Shown: piece by piece, positions 8,283 through 15,839 of the stretch
Layout of the letters: each line of letters starts with the position of its first letter
How positions within the stretch are numbered: the stretch's first letter is position 1
NCBI GenBank assembly: GCA_021734725.1
Contig: JAIPIM010000008.1
Coordinates: forward strand, 1-28,325
Reading direction: 5' to 3'
Origin: Minisyncoccota bacterium
GTDB lineage: Bacteria; Verrucomicrobiota; Lentisphaeria; Oligosphaerales; MVZH01
DNA: 28,325 nt
Notes under the pieces: model-generated
What the model saw: only the letters and a program-made list of their open reading frames with translations
What the model was told of the DNA's origin: nothing
Database searches by the model: none
Translations under genes and position numbers: made by a program

Positions 8283-8395
8283 TTATAGAGAATTGTGAAA
8301 TGTCGTTTCCCGCAATTCTCGTTCTTAGTTCCTGGTTCGTCGTTTTTGACTGAGAACGACGAACCAGGAACAACGAACGACTCGCGCGAAGGCTA
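8283..8395 (-). repeat. Dispersed hairpin element, copy 2, upstream of PEP-CTERM gene
   Basis: Homologous to 1683-1787 in reverse complement and also in the 5' direction of the next gene. It holds a perfect 17-bp inverted repeat: 8328-8344 (GTTCCTGGTTCGTCGTT) and 8355-8371, with a 10-base loop. Relative to copy 1 the stem has a G-C pair swapped to C-G, consistent with selection for pairing. There is no T-tract after the stem in the transcribed direction, so a simple terminator is unlikely. Confidence 0.65.
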
Positions 8396-8508
8396 TTTCG
8401 CAAGAGTCTATGTTAGTTGGTTTCTTGCGTTTCACGCTTGCTACCTTGTTCCCGTACTTTTTTCGCTCCGGCACCTCGATTAATGAATACGCCAGTGCCA
8501 AATTGCGC

Positions 8509-8568
8509 GCCGGCCATGCGGCCCGGAGGACCGCGTTACCGGGCCGGGGCGACGTAAAGCACGTCGCC
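8509..8568 (-). repeat. Diverged copy of the 75-bp double-hairpin repeat
   Basis: Read on the minus strand this holds GGCGACGT-GCTTT-ACGTCGCC (8548-8568, perfect 8-bp stem), then GTAACGCGGTCCTCCGGGCC and GC, which matches the array at 3545-3752. The GCTTTAC loop motif is shared although the stem bases differ. It begins about 20 bases after the stop of the gene at 8587, in the same orientation relative to that gene as the array is to the aldolase gene. Confidence 0.65.
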
Positions 8569-8585
8569 AGGTCCGCGGGTGCGGT

Positions 8586-8599
8586 TTCATCCTTCATCC
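8586..8599 (-). repeat. TGAAGGA heptamer pair at the end of the glycoside hydrolase gene
   Basis: Two copies of TTCATCC on the plus strand (GGATGAA on the sense strand). The sense sequence GAT-GAA-GGA-TGA encodes the last residues and stop of the upstream gene, the same arrangement as at 4904. Confidence 0.6.
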
Positions 8600-10518
8600 T
8601 TCCCGACCGCTTCCCCGTTTACCAGCAGTTCTCCGTTGTCGAGGTCAGCACAAACATCCGTTCCGTCATCGAATTTCGTACGATATGTTTCGTCCTCACC
8701 ATGTTGATAGTCAATGATTTCCCGTGCTTGCAGATATCCGAAACGTGTAACCAACAGATCGAATTCGTTTTTCAACCGTTGAATCATGCTGTCGTCCAGC
8801 ACGGGGAACATCCCCGGACGCGCCGTCCATTCAGAAAGAGGATGGAGGCCGAACAATACGCTTCGCATGATGCTACGCCACGCCCCTCCGTTTCCGCCTA
8901 GAATCACCAGTCCATGGAGTGCCAGCTCCCAGATGGGGACTTGCCTGTCACACAGCAATGCAATGGGGCCGCACGTATCTTCCGTGACACGGTTAAGGTT
9001 GCCACCGCCAAACACGCAATCAGCGGCCGCGGCCGCGTACAAGTACCCGCATTCGGTCGCCACCGCTCCAAACACCTCGCTCGCGGTCCCCAGTACCCGC
9101 GCGATTCCTTTGGCATGATCCCCACGAGGGCCCCCTTTGCGTGGGTGATAATTGACTTCCAGCGGACAACCGACGGCGTCCACATAGTACATGCCGTGAA
9201 CACCGGTGGCGCGCACCCGCCGCATCTCGCCTTTGAGTTGGCGGTCCGACAGAGCAAGCGGCCAGATTCGGTGTTGAATACCTCCGCCCCACAAGCCCGC
9301 CCGCAGGGGTTCCCCATATTCGTCCTGGATAATGACATCCGAGTCCCAGTCGGGAGACACACGATACGCATCCGTGTAATTATCGTGCAGCGAGGGATGA
9401 TAGCCACGTTCGGCGGCTTCACGCAACATCCTGCGAAATCCTGCTTCTCCGCCAAGCCGTTCGTCGGGCGGCAGACGTGTGGGAAACATCCCGTCGTGCC
9501 CGCGCGGATTCCAGCCCACGCCAAACGTCAAAACGCGCTCGATCCCAGCTTCTTTCAGTCGCCGCAGACAGTCCACTGCTTCGCCGAACGTCATCATTGT
9601 ATCGAACGACGTGTTGCTTTCGAGCTTGTTGGGAAAATACTGCTGGCGGAGGGTTCCCGTGTCGTTCTGGATACCGTGGAAAAGCTTCATGATCGACGCC
9701 GAAAGCGCGTACTTCAGTTCGGACGACTCAGCGGCTCGCTCGCTTAACGGACGCATCCCCAAGTCCTCCACGGCATGACGGCGGATACGGCGGGCAATCG
9801 CAATCTCGGGTGAATCCGTGGCCGGTAGGTGACGATACCGAATTTCACGGTTCTCGAAATCAACCGGATCGTGCCACTTTTTGCGGAACGAAAACCCCAT
9901 GCCCACGGTGCCCGCTCCCGCGCCATCCGTGTCGACCATACAGACCGTATCCGCCGCTCCCCGAACAGCGAGGCTCATGATCCCACCCTCCGCGTGACAG
10001 GCCGCGCAAAACGGCAACAACGGCAGCAGTTCCCACCGTTCCTGTTCGCCGTAAATCAGGAATCGGTCCGAAATCTTTGGCTTGCCCGCCGGGTCGCATG
10101 CGGCACCGGTCGTGAGGGGCATGAACAGCCGTTCTCCGGATTCGGCGCGCATCAACTCAGGCAGTAAATCGACCGCGAACAGCCTGAAGAGGTCCCGTTC
10201 GTTCTCGTACAATTCAGCGGGCTGGCAGTAAATCGACAACTCCCCCTGGTGGAACCGGATCCACAGCCCCAGGGAAATCTTTCGGAACGCATCGCGAACC
10301 ACCACGTGAATGCCGCCCGCTACTTCTTCTATCAGGTCGGTTGTGTATTCGGTAAGTACCTCACACCGCCGCAGCCCCTTGTGGTGCACGTGCAGCGCAA
10401 GGAGGCGCACGGGTCCCCATTGCCGGCCGGGGGCCAACAACGAGCACTCGCAGAATGCTTTGCGCTTCACCAGTTGGACTCGCAAGTCATTGTCACTCAA
10501 TGTGTATGTCTCAGGCAT
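8587..10518 (-). CDS. Putative TIM-barrel glycoside hydrolase (DUF5696/GH101-like)
   Basis: A 643-residue protein without a signal peptide. An N-terminal beta-sandwich-like region (about 1-260) is followed by a likely TIM barrel (about 285-560). It has the paired motifs GMYYVDAVG (D447) and AVATECGY (E489), which look like a nucleophile and an acid/base. VNYHPRKGGPRGDHAKG lies between them. I recall this arrangement from DUF5696 proteins related to endo-alpha-N-acetylgalactosaminidases; this is recognition from memory and not a search. The chosen ATG (10516-10518) has GGAGA about seven bases upstream; a GTG at 10548 is in frame but has a weaker site. It starts 43 bases after the CBM9-hydrolase stop, so the two are probably co-transcribed. 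Its own stop sits inside a GGATGAA heptamer. Confidence 0.65.
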   Translation of the reverse strand: MPETYTLSDNDLRVQLVKRKAFCECSLLAPGRQWGPVRLLALHVHHKGLRRCEVLTEYTTDLIEEVAGGIHVVVRDAFRKISLGLWIRFHQGELSIYCQPAELYENERDLFRLFAVDLLPELMRAESGERLFMPLTTGAACDPAGKPKISDRFLIYGEQERWELLPLLPFCAACHAEGGIMSLAVRGAADTVCMVDTDGAGAGTVGMGFSFRKKWHDPVDFENREIRYRHLPATDSPEIAIARRIRRHAVEDLGMRPLSERAAESSELKYALSASIMKLFHGIQNDTGTLRQQYFPNKLESNTSFDTMMTFGEAVDCLRRLKEAGIERVLTFGVGWNPRGHDGMFPTRLPPDERLGGEAGFRRMLREAAERGYHPSLHDNYTDAYRVSPDWDSDVIIQDEYGEPLRAGLWGGGIQHRIWPLALSDRQLKGEMRRVRATGVHGMYYVDAVGCPLEVNYHPRKGGPRGDHAKGIARVLGTASEVFGAVATECGYLYAAAAADCVFGGGNLNRVTEDTCGPIALLCDRQVPIWELALHGLVILGGNGGAWRSIMRSVLFGLHPLSEWTARPGMFPVLDDSMIQRLKNEFDLLVTRFGYLQAREIIDYQHGEDETYRTKFDDGTDVCADLDNGELLVNGEAVGKDEG

Positions 10519-10561
10519 TACAGTCTCCATGCCGCGCTTGCCGTTCACCTGGATCCGTGCT

Positions 10562-13500
10562 TCAGGGTTCAGTCGCGGATGACACCTCGATCACCCGTGC
10601 TTCCCATCCGTTCAAAAGAACATTAGCCGGGTCAACAATCGTCCCGGTTTCGGCATTCTTCCAAAGTCCGAGAGGAACGCCATCAGGCGGGTCCATCCCG
10701 ATGGCAGCCTGGCGTTTGTCCTCCGTCCAATTGACCAAAACCAGCAACACGCTACGCTCCTCCGGCTTCCAGAGGCCGATCCACTTGACCTGGTCGTCAG
10801 CAACGGCAATGCGCGGTTGGGAAGGGATCCGATCTGCTTCGTTCCAATAGTTCAAGACCTCGCATGCCTCGTCCCCATAACCGAAGTCGCGGACAAGTTT
10901 CTCCAATTCGTTTGAGCGGGACCGCATGACCTCGTGAACGAAACGCATGGCCCATTCCGCACGCACCATTCGGCGCTTTTGGTCGTCGGTCATTTCCCCG
11001 TTCGCCGCAAACCGTTTCGCCCGCGGACCGATCGCATGGTACGCGGTGGGAATATTGCCGGCCTTACGCCCAATGGTTTCCGCCAGAATAACATCCCAGC
11101 CAAAAGGTCCTTCCAGACCGCTCCACTCGATATCGAAATTGATGTCTCCCCAGGCAAGTACGGGAACCAAATTGGCATTGGTCATGTGAAACGACTTGTA
11201 GAGAGGATACGGCGTCATCGGACGTACCTGGGCCTGCACTTTCCAGAGCCGCTTGTAGTACTCCCGCAGTTCCCACAGTCCCGCCGACGATTGCGTTTTT
11301 CCATCCTCCCGGACATAGGCGTCCGAGATCAGCGGGTCCCAGCAGTTGGCGGGAAACAGGTTGTCGCAATAGAGGCAGATGCCGCGCTGCATCCATTCCC
11401 GCGCATACCACAGGGCAAAGTTCCGGTAACTGGCCGGCGTATGAATGCGCACCCCAAGACGCAAGTCAGCCTTTTCAACGACACGTTCCTTCCAAATGCG
11501 TGGCGTCCAGGCTTCCGTACCCCATTCGTCCTGAAAAATGTCCCACTCCTCCGACGTCTGATCCTGAAAGTGTTCCTCGTAGTACATAAAGATCGGCGCG
11601 TCGACGCGATCCCGCATCCAGTTGAATGCGTTGCTGACGGCCGCGCCGACTTCTTTCCGTACGTCCGGGTTTGGAGGAATTTTTTCGCTTAGCCATTCCG
11701 ATAAAAATCCTGAGTTCGGCCGGGCACGCCTGTTGCGGGTAATCAGCATCTGGTCCGCGACGCTGAAGTCATGGCCGGCGGGGTATTTCCCGGAGAAATC
11801 CTGCAGCACTCCCCAATAGATAGCCGCGCCGCCGGCGATCATATAGGTCTGCAGACGCGGATACTTCTCGTAGAAGTTACGCCACCCCGCGGGCATGGGC
11901 TTGGCCGGGGTCGCCATCAAACCGAATGTAATCGTGCGCGGTTCCCGGATCTCGACGGGTCGGCTGATGAGGTTAAGGCGAAGGTGCAGCGTACCGTTTT
12001 CCCGAATCAGCATCAAGGCGGAATCCTCGTCCGCCAGTTCCCAGTTCTTATCGTTATTGGCAAAGAACGCAATGCCGCGCTCCGCGCCTCCGAGCCACAG
12101 GTAAGGCAGAAATGTCCCCAGCATGGCGCCGTTTCCCGTTTGACAGCTTTCCCACACGAGCCCTTCGCCCGCAGGCAAAAGGCCAACCGGATTGTTGCGA
12201 ATTGTACCGGCCACCACTGCATGCCACAACGGGGCAACATCATCGCGAACCGGGATATCGACCCACAGCCGCTTTATCGGACCGGGCGAAGCACCGGGCT
12301 TCAGCGTCATGTCCACCCGCATGCAACCATCCTCCTCAATGCGCGACCGGGTGCTGACCGCCACGGGCGAGCTTTCCATCGTCGCGGCGTACACGGCACA
12401 ATTCTCCCGATGCGCGACGAACTCACCGGAAACCTCTCTCCACGAAACAGGCTCCCCTTCGGTTTCCGCGTGAACCGTCATGGGCGCGGCCAGCAACTCA
12501 CGGTCCGCCGATGCGACACTGTCCCACAGTCCAAAATTGTTCATACGGTATCGGCGCATGACAACATTCACGTCCCGCTCGCTTACGGTAACCGGCAGGA
12601 AAGGAGCATATACCTTGTCGGTCTTGCCAAGCACGTTATTCTCCCACACGAAGTGCTTACGCTTGAACCGCTTTTCGATCGATGTCATCGCGCCGTCGTC
12701 CGCTCTCGGCGTAATCCGGACGGTGTATTCGCCGTCGTCCAGATCCGGCAACTCCAGTACATGCCTGCCGTCGGGGCTCTCGACAGTCTGGAATTCGCCC
12801 GTCACGATTTGCTTGTCGCCGGCCAGCACTTCAACACGCAAGCCTGTCGGACGCGCGTCCTTTGCGCTCACGGTATCCAGCATCACCGCCAATCGATTTA
12901 GGCTCGGATAATAGGAGATGTAGGCCGCCGCACTGTCGGCACCGGTTTCGTCCGTCAGCCAGATCTGACGCCGACGCGGCTTGCCGGCCGTGACGTTACG
13001 GAGAAAATGAATCGTTTCACCATCCTCCGAAGTCACGCGCACCGTGACGGAGTTGGTCGCGTCTCGATGAAAGGTTCCCGGCGAAATACCGGCCTCGAAT
13101 TCACCGCTCGCTCCCGGCGGAAGTGTCAGCTTCTTCTTGAACTCCTTGGTAGGCATATCGCTGGACTCGGCGGTTACCATAACGGTGCAGGTTGTCGGTT
13201 CTCCGGCGTTATTGAGCAGATCTAGACGGTAGTCAAGGGAATAGACGGCTGGATCGAATAGTTTCCCCAGCGAAGTCTCGCGAACAACAAGTGGTGGATT
13301 GGAGCGCGGGCGGAGAATTGGATACTTTTCCGGTTCGGTAAACGCGCCTCCTCCGGCCAGAGAATACTTGGCTTGAGCCCTGGGCAAATGCCAGTTGCGA
13401 ACAACCAGAAGGCCGATGTCCCGACCAATGACCGATTCGCCCTCAACCCCGAAAGCGGCCCAAGGGAGCGCCAGTTCGATATCCCAGGCGCCCGCTTCCG

Positions 13501-14020
13501 AATCGGTCGCGCCGGCAAAGCGATGCCCTTTCAACTCCCAGCCGATGTCGCTCCCGGTAGCGGAACCGCGCTCATGGCGGATGTCGAGTTTTGCGCCCGC
13601 ATTGTTGATAATGATCTGGAAATACGATCCGCCGGCAGCATCCCTTTTTTCCGCCGAACCGGGGGGGGCGATCCACAATTCGAGGCTGTCATCACGATGG
13701 ATCATGTCATCGTCGCGCCGTAAACGCGTTCGCAATCCGCGCTTGGGAGGCAGCTCAGTGCGCACGCCCAGATACAAACACTTGGTATCGCAGCCGATAA
13801 GCGTTTCCCCCCACCTTGGATCGAGAAAGCCCTGGATCAACGCACAGCGCCGCCAGGCGGCGTCTCCCATAACGCCGTCGATCACTGGGGCTTCATCCAA
13901 TACCGGGATATCCAGCACGGGGCGGGGACTGGCCAATGGGGCGCCTCCCGCCGCGTGCAGCCCACAGTCGACCACCAGCAACAGGCCCACCAATAATTTC
14001 CAATGCGCGACTACTTTCAT
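10562..14020 (-). CDS. Secreted CBM9-containing giant glycoside hydrolase-like protein
   Basis: An 1152-residue exported protein. MKVVAHWKLLVGLLLVVDCG then LHA is a signal peptide. Residues about 40-240 (VIDGVMGDAAWRRC, DDSLELWI, AWDIELALPWAAFG) are a CBM9-like/DUF1083 carbohydrate-binding domain. Beta-sandwich regions follow (about 260-620). A probable hydrolase region near 690-1040 has RNFYEKYPRLQTYMIAGG and FMYYEEHFQDQTSEEWD. A C-terminal beta domain (about 1060-1150) ends the protein. I recognise it as like DUF6067/GH123-related proteins of PVC bacteria; catalytic residues are not assigned with certainty. The ATG at 14018-14020 has AAAGGA about six bases upstream. It lies between the LamG gene and the GH101-like gene, and is preceded by an 18-bp inverted repeat and a 75-bp-type repeat. 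Confidence 0.75.
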   Translation of the reverse strand: MKVVAHWKLLVGLLLVVDCGLHAAGGAPLASPRPVLDIPVLDEAPVIDGVMGDAAWRRCALIQGFLDPRWGETLIGCDTKCLYLGVRTELPPKRGLRTRLRRDDDMIHRDDSLELWIAPPGSAEKRDAAGGSYFQIIINNAGAKLDIRHERGSATGSDIGWELKGHRFAGATDSEAGAWDIELALPWAAFGVEGESVIGRDIGLLVVRNWHLPRAQAKYSLAGGGAFTEPEKYPILRPRSNPPLVVRETSLGKLFDPAVYSLDYRLDLLNNAGEPTTCTVMVTAESSDMPTKEFKKKLTLPPGASGEFEAGISPGTFHRDATNSVTVRVTSEDGETIHFLRNVTAGKPRRRQIWLTDETGADSAAAYISYYPSLNRLAVMLDTVSAKDARPTGLRVEVLAGDKQIVTGEFQTVESPDGRHVLELPDLDDGEYTVRITPRADDGAMTSIEKRFKRKHFVWENNVLGKTDKVYAPFLPVTVSERDVNVVMRRYRMNNFGLWDSVASADRELLAAPMTVHAETEGEPVSWREVSGEFVAHRENCAVYAATMESSPVAVSTRSRIEEDGCMRVDMTLKPGASPGPIKRLWVDIPVRDDVAPLWHAVVAGTIRNNPVGLLPAGEGLVWESCQTGNGAMLGTFLPYLWLGGAERGIAFFANNDKNWELADEDSALMLIRENGTLHLRLNLISRPVEIREPRTITFGLMATPAKPMPAGWRNFYEKYPRLQTYMIAGGAAIYWGVLQDFSGKYPAGHDFSVADQMLITRNRRARPNSGFLSEWLSEKIPPNPDVRKEVGAAVSNAFNWMRDRVDAPIFMYYEEHFQDQTSEEWDIFQDEWGTEAWTPRIWKERVVEKADLRLGVRIHTPASYRNFALWYAREWMQRGICLYCDNLFPANCWDPLISDAYVREDGKTQSSAGLWELREYYKRLWKVQAQVRPMTPYPLYKSFHMTNANLVPVLAWGDINFDIEWSGLEGPFGWDVILAETIGRKAGNIPTAYHAIGPRAKRFAANGEMTDDQKRRMVRAEWAMRFVHEVMRSRSNELEKLVRDFGYGDEACEVLNYWNEADRIPSQPRIAVADDQVKWIGLWKPEERSVLLVLVNWTEDKRQAAIGMDPPDGVPLGLWKNAETGTIVDPANVLLNGWEARVIEVSSATEP

Positions 14021-14066
14021 AACATTCCTTTCACTAGCCGTTTATCGTGCTTCCACGCCCCCAGCC

Positions 14067-14151
14067 GACCTTGTGTCGGTGGAGAGGAAGATCGAGATAT
14101 TGAGCCGTGTTTCGTGTCTTTTCGAATCTTTTGCTCCACCGACGCAAGGTC
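14067..14151. repeat. 18-bp inverted repeat upstream of the CBM9-hydrolase gene
   Basis: GACCTTGTGTCGGTGGAG (14067-14084) pairs with CTCCACCGACGCAAGGTC (14134-14151) at 17 Watson-Crick positions and one G-T. The loop is 49 bases. It lies 46 bases before the ATG at 14020. C-rich and G-rich flanks (about 14058 and 14156) could extend the stem. It may be a 5' leader structure or a dispersed palindrome. No T-run follows it, so it is not a typical terminator. Confidence 0.6.
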
Positions 14152-14190
14152 CGCCGGGGGCGGTTGACCGCAAACCGCGTCCGCAACCCT

Positions 14191-14270
14191 TACTCGCCGG
14201 CGCATAAGTGTAGCGGGTCTCCAAGCCCCCGCGCATGCACCGGTTCGCGGCTCCGGAGGACCGCATTACG
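14191..14270 (-). repeat. Single copy of the 75-bp-type repeat, inverted
   Basis: On the minus strand this reads GTAATGCGGTCCTCCGGAGC then CGC, and later GGAGACCCGCTACACTTATG, clearly homologous to the units at 3545-3752 with substitutions and small indels. It starts three bases after the LamG gene stop (14273), in the same orientation relative to the preceding gene as the other copies. Confidence 0.7.
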
Positions 14271-14272
14271 CA

Positions 14273-15064
14273 TTACAACTCGGGCACACGGTACGCATCG
14301 TAGATCGCACCGATATCGTCTCGGCTCAACTGCTTGTCGAAAACCAGTATCTCGTCAATCGCGGTCGGCATTCCCGGACTGAAATGCAAGTCAGGCACAC
14401 TGTCCTCAGCGGCGATAGGCTTGCCGAGACACTTGGCGCCCACCAGGCGTCCGTCGACGTAAAAAGCGAACTCCCGCCGGTTCCAGCTCAGTGCCAGCAT
14501 GTGCCACTCACCGTCCTCCCACGTCACGACCCGATGGATCGGCATCGACCCGGTCCGGGGGCTCGTGAGATAGAGCATGAAACGCTCGTTACCGTTCGTG
14601 TACGCCATACGTTGTATGCACCAGTAAACACCCGTCGGCGACCGACTCTCCACCAACCGATTGTATGCCGGGTTTGCCTTTAATTCCGCGCCGTGCGCCC
14701 AGTCAAGAGGCTGTACCCAGAACAGAAGCGTCCCCTGCCCAGTCAATGTCACATGACGCGCCCCCGGCAATCCATATGTCGTTACACTTTCCTTATCGAG
14801 AATGAGTGCCCGCCCTGACAGACCGGCGATGTACCGGGCTTCATCGCTGTCTCTTCCGCGGTCGCCAACCGCCACGTCCGCCAACACATCTTCGTAATCG
14901 AAACTGGCGTGAAACACGATTCTGTCGTGGTGCCGCAATTCGCCTCGGTCAAGACCGCATGCGGAATTCGCGCCAGCAACAAAGACCGCCAACAACGGTA
15001 GAAAAACCGCGCGACAATCGGCGGCGAAAACGGTGCACGCTCTGTTGTTGTGCGTTTCATGCAT
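14273..15064 (-). CDS. Secreted LamG/concanavalin-like lectin domain protein
   Basis: A 263-residue protein with an N-terminal hydrophobic segment (VFLPLLAVFVAGANSACG) that looks like a signal peptide, then one LamG/concanavalin-type domain. HASFDYEDVLADVAVG, TLLFWVQPLDW, WHMLALSWN, FYVDGRLVG and AIDEILVFDKQLSRDDIGAIY are the typical strands in order. Such domains bind carbohydrates or pack against surface proteins; no catalytic residues are seen. The frame is open to 15172, but the ATG at 15064 places the hydrophobic segment near the start and gives 34 bases of spacing from the prepilin gene. The ribosome binding site is weak, so the start is uncertain. It follows the prepilin gene in the same direction. 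Confidence 0.7.
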   Translation of the reverse strand: MHETHNNRACTVFAADCRAVFLPLLAVFVAGANSACGLDRGELRHHDRIVFHASFDYEDVLADVAVGDRGRDSDEARYIAGLSGRALILDKESVTTYGLPGARHVTLTGQGTLLFWVQPLDWAHGAELKANPAYNRLVESRSPTGVYWCIQRMAYTNGNERFMLYLTSPRTGSMPIHRVVTWEDGEWHMLALSWNRREFAFYVDGRLVGAKCLGKPIAAEDSVPDLHFSPGMPTAIDEILVFDKQLSRDDIGAIYDAYRVPEL

Positions 15065-15098
15065 ACATCGGGTATCCAACGTCGCGGAAAAACTACGG

Positions 15099-15839
15099 TC
15101 ACGGCCAGATTTTGATTGCCGTAGCGCCGTCGTAATCCAAGCGTTCCACGTGAAAATCGCAGAACATGACATTCATGCGGCTGTTGTGCTTAAACTTTCC
15201 GGCTCGCCCAATCACGGTGGGGTTTTCGTAGAACAGAATATCCCACTGATCGTTAATGCTTCCGTTGATCTTGGATTCAGCCAAAAGGCCTGTCCTCGAG
15301 GGTTGCCTCACGGCGCTTATACGTCTCGTGTACGGTGCCAGCATCGGCAAGATCCGGGTGCTCACTCCGTAGCTTCCGCAGTATCCACCGAAGTAAAAGA
15401 TTTTGTCCGCATCCAGCGCGTAGTCGGTCGGACACAGAAACACTGAATCCGGTGACGGCGCCGGTTTGTATGCCCACGGTCCGGGGTTGTCGTCGCCCGG
15501 CCAATTGGCGTCGGAAAGATATCCGTCGGCAACCAGCACGGTGTGCCACTTGGGCGAACCGCGCATCAAGGGCGGAAAAAACCCATCGTTGTCGCTCCCG
15601 TACAGCACCATGCATTGACCGATTTGTCGTTCCTGACTCATGCACGCAATCGCCCGCGCCGTTTCTCGTGCATTTTTCAGAGCAGGAAGAAGCAGACTGG
15701 CCAACACGGCAATAATGGCAATCACGACCAGAAGCTCAATAAGCGTGAACTTCCTGTCGATCCCAACGGCTGTCGCCATCCGTCCCGGGAATCCACGACG
15801 CCGCCGGTGCATGCTCGTTTTTTTTGTTGCGTGAGTCAC
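15099..15839 (-). CDS. Prepilin-type N-terminal cleavage/methylation domain protein
   Basis: A type IV pilin/type II secretion pseudopilin-like protein of about 246 residues. FTLIELLVVIAIIAVLASLL (F31, E35) is the conserved N-terminal helix. Position -1 is lysine rather than the usual glycine. The C-terminal KHNSRMNVMFCDFHVERLD resembles the H-X9-DG motif common in PVC proteins, with Phe in place of Gly. The start is uncertain. A GTG at 15839 has GGTGG six bases upstream and overlaps the regulator gene by 104 bases; ATGs at 15812 and 15779 would shorten the leader and the overlap. In PVC bacteria these are numerous and usually surface proteins with no pilus role proven. Confidence 0.8.
   Translation of the reverse strand: MTHATKKTSMHRRRRGFPGRMATAVGIDRKFTLIELLVVIAIIAVLASLLLPALKNARETARAIACMSQERQIGQCMVLYGSDNDGFFPPLMRGSPKWHTVLVADGYLSDANWPGDDNPGPWAYKPAPSPDSVFLCPTDYALDADKIFYFGGYCGSYGVSTRILPMLAPYTRRISAVRQPSRTGLLAESKINGSINDQWDILFYENPTVIGRAGKFKHNSRMNVMFCDFHVERLDYDGATAIKIWP

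Noticed and set aside
8328..8371. Intrinsic terminator
   Set aside because: The stem is perfect, but no T-run follows in either transcription direction, and it belongs to a dispersed element also found upstream of kdgK.
11771..12901. 376-residue plus-strand open frame
   Set aside because: It is antisense to the CBM9-hydrolase gene, rich in histidine and arginine, with no ribosome binding site or recognisable domain.
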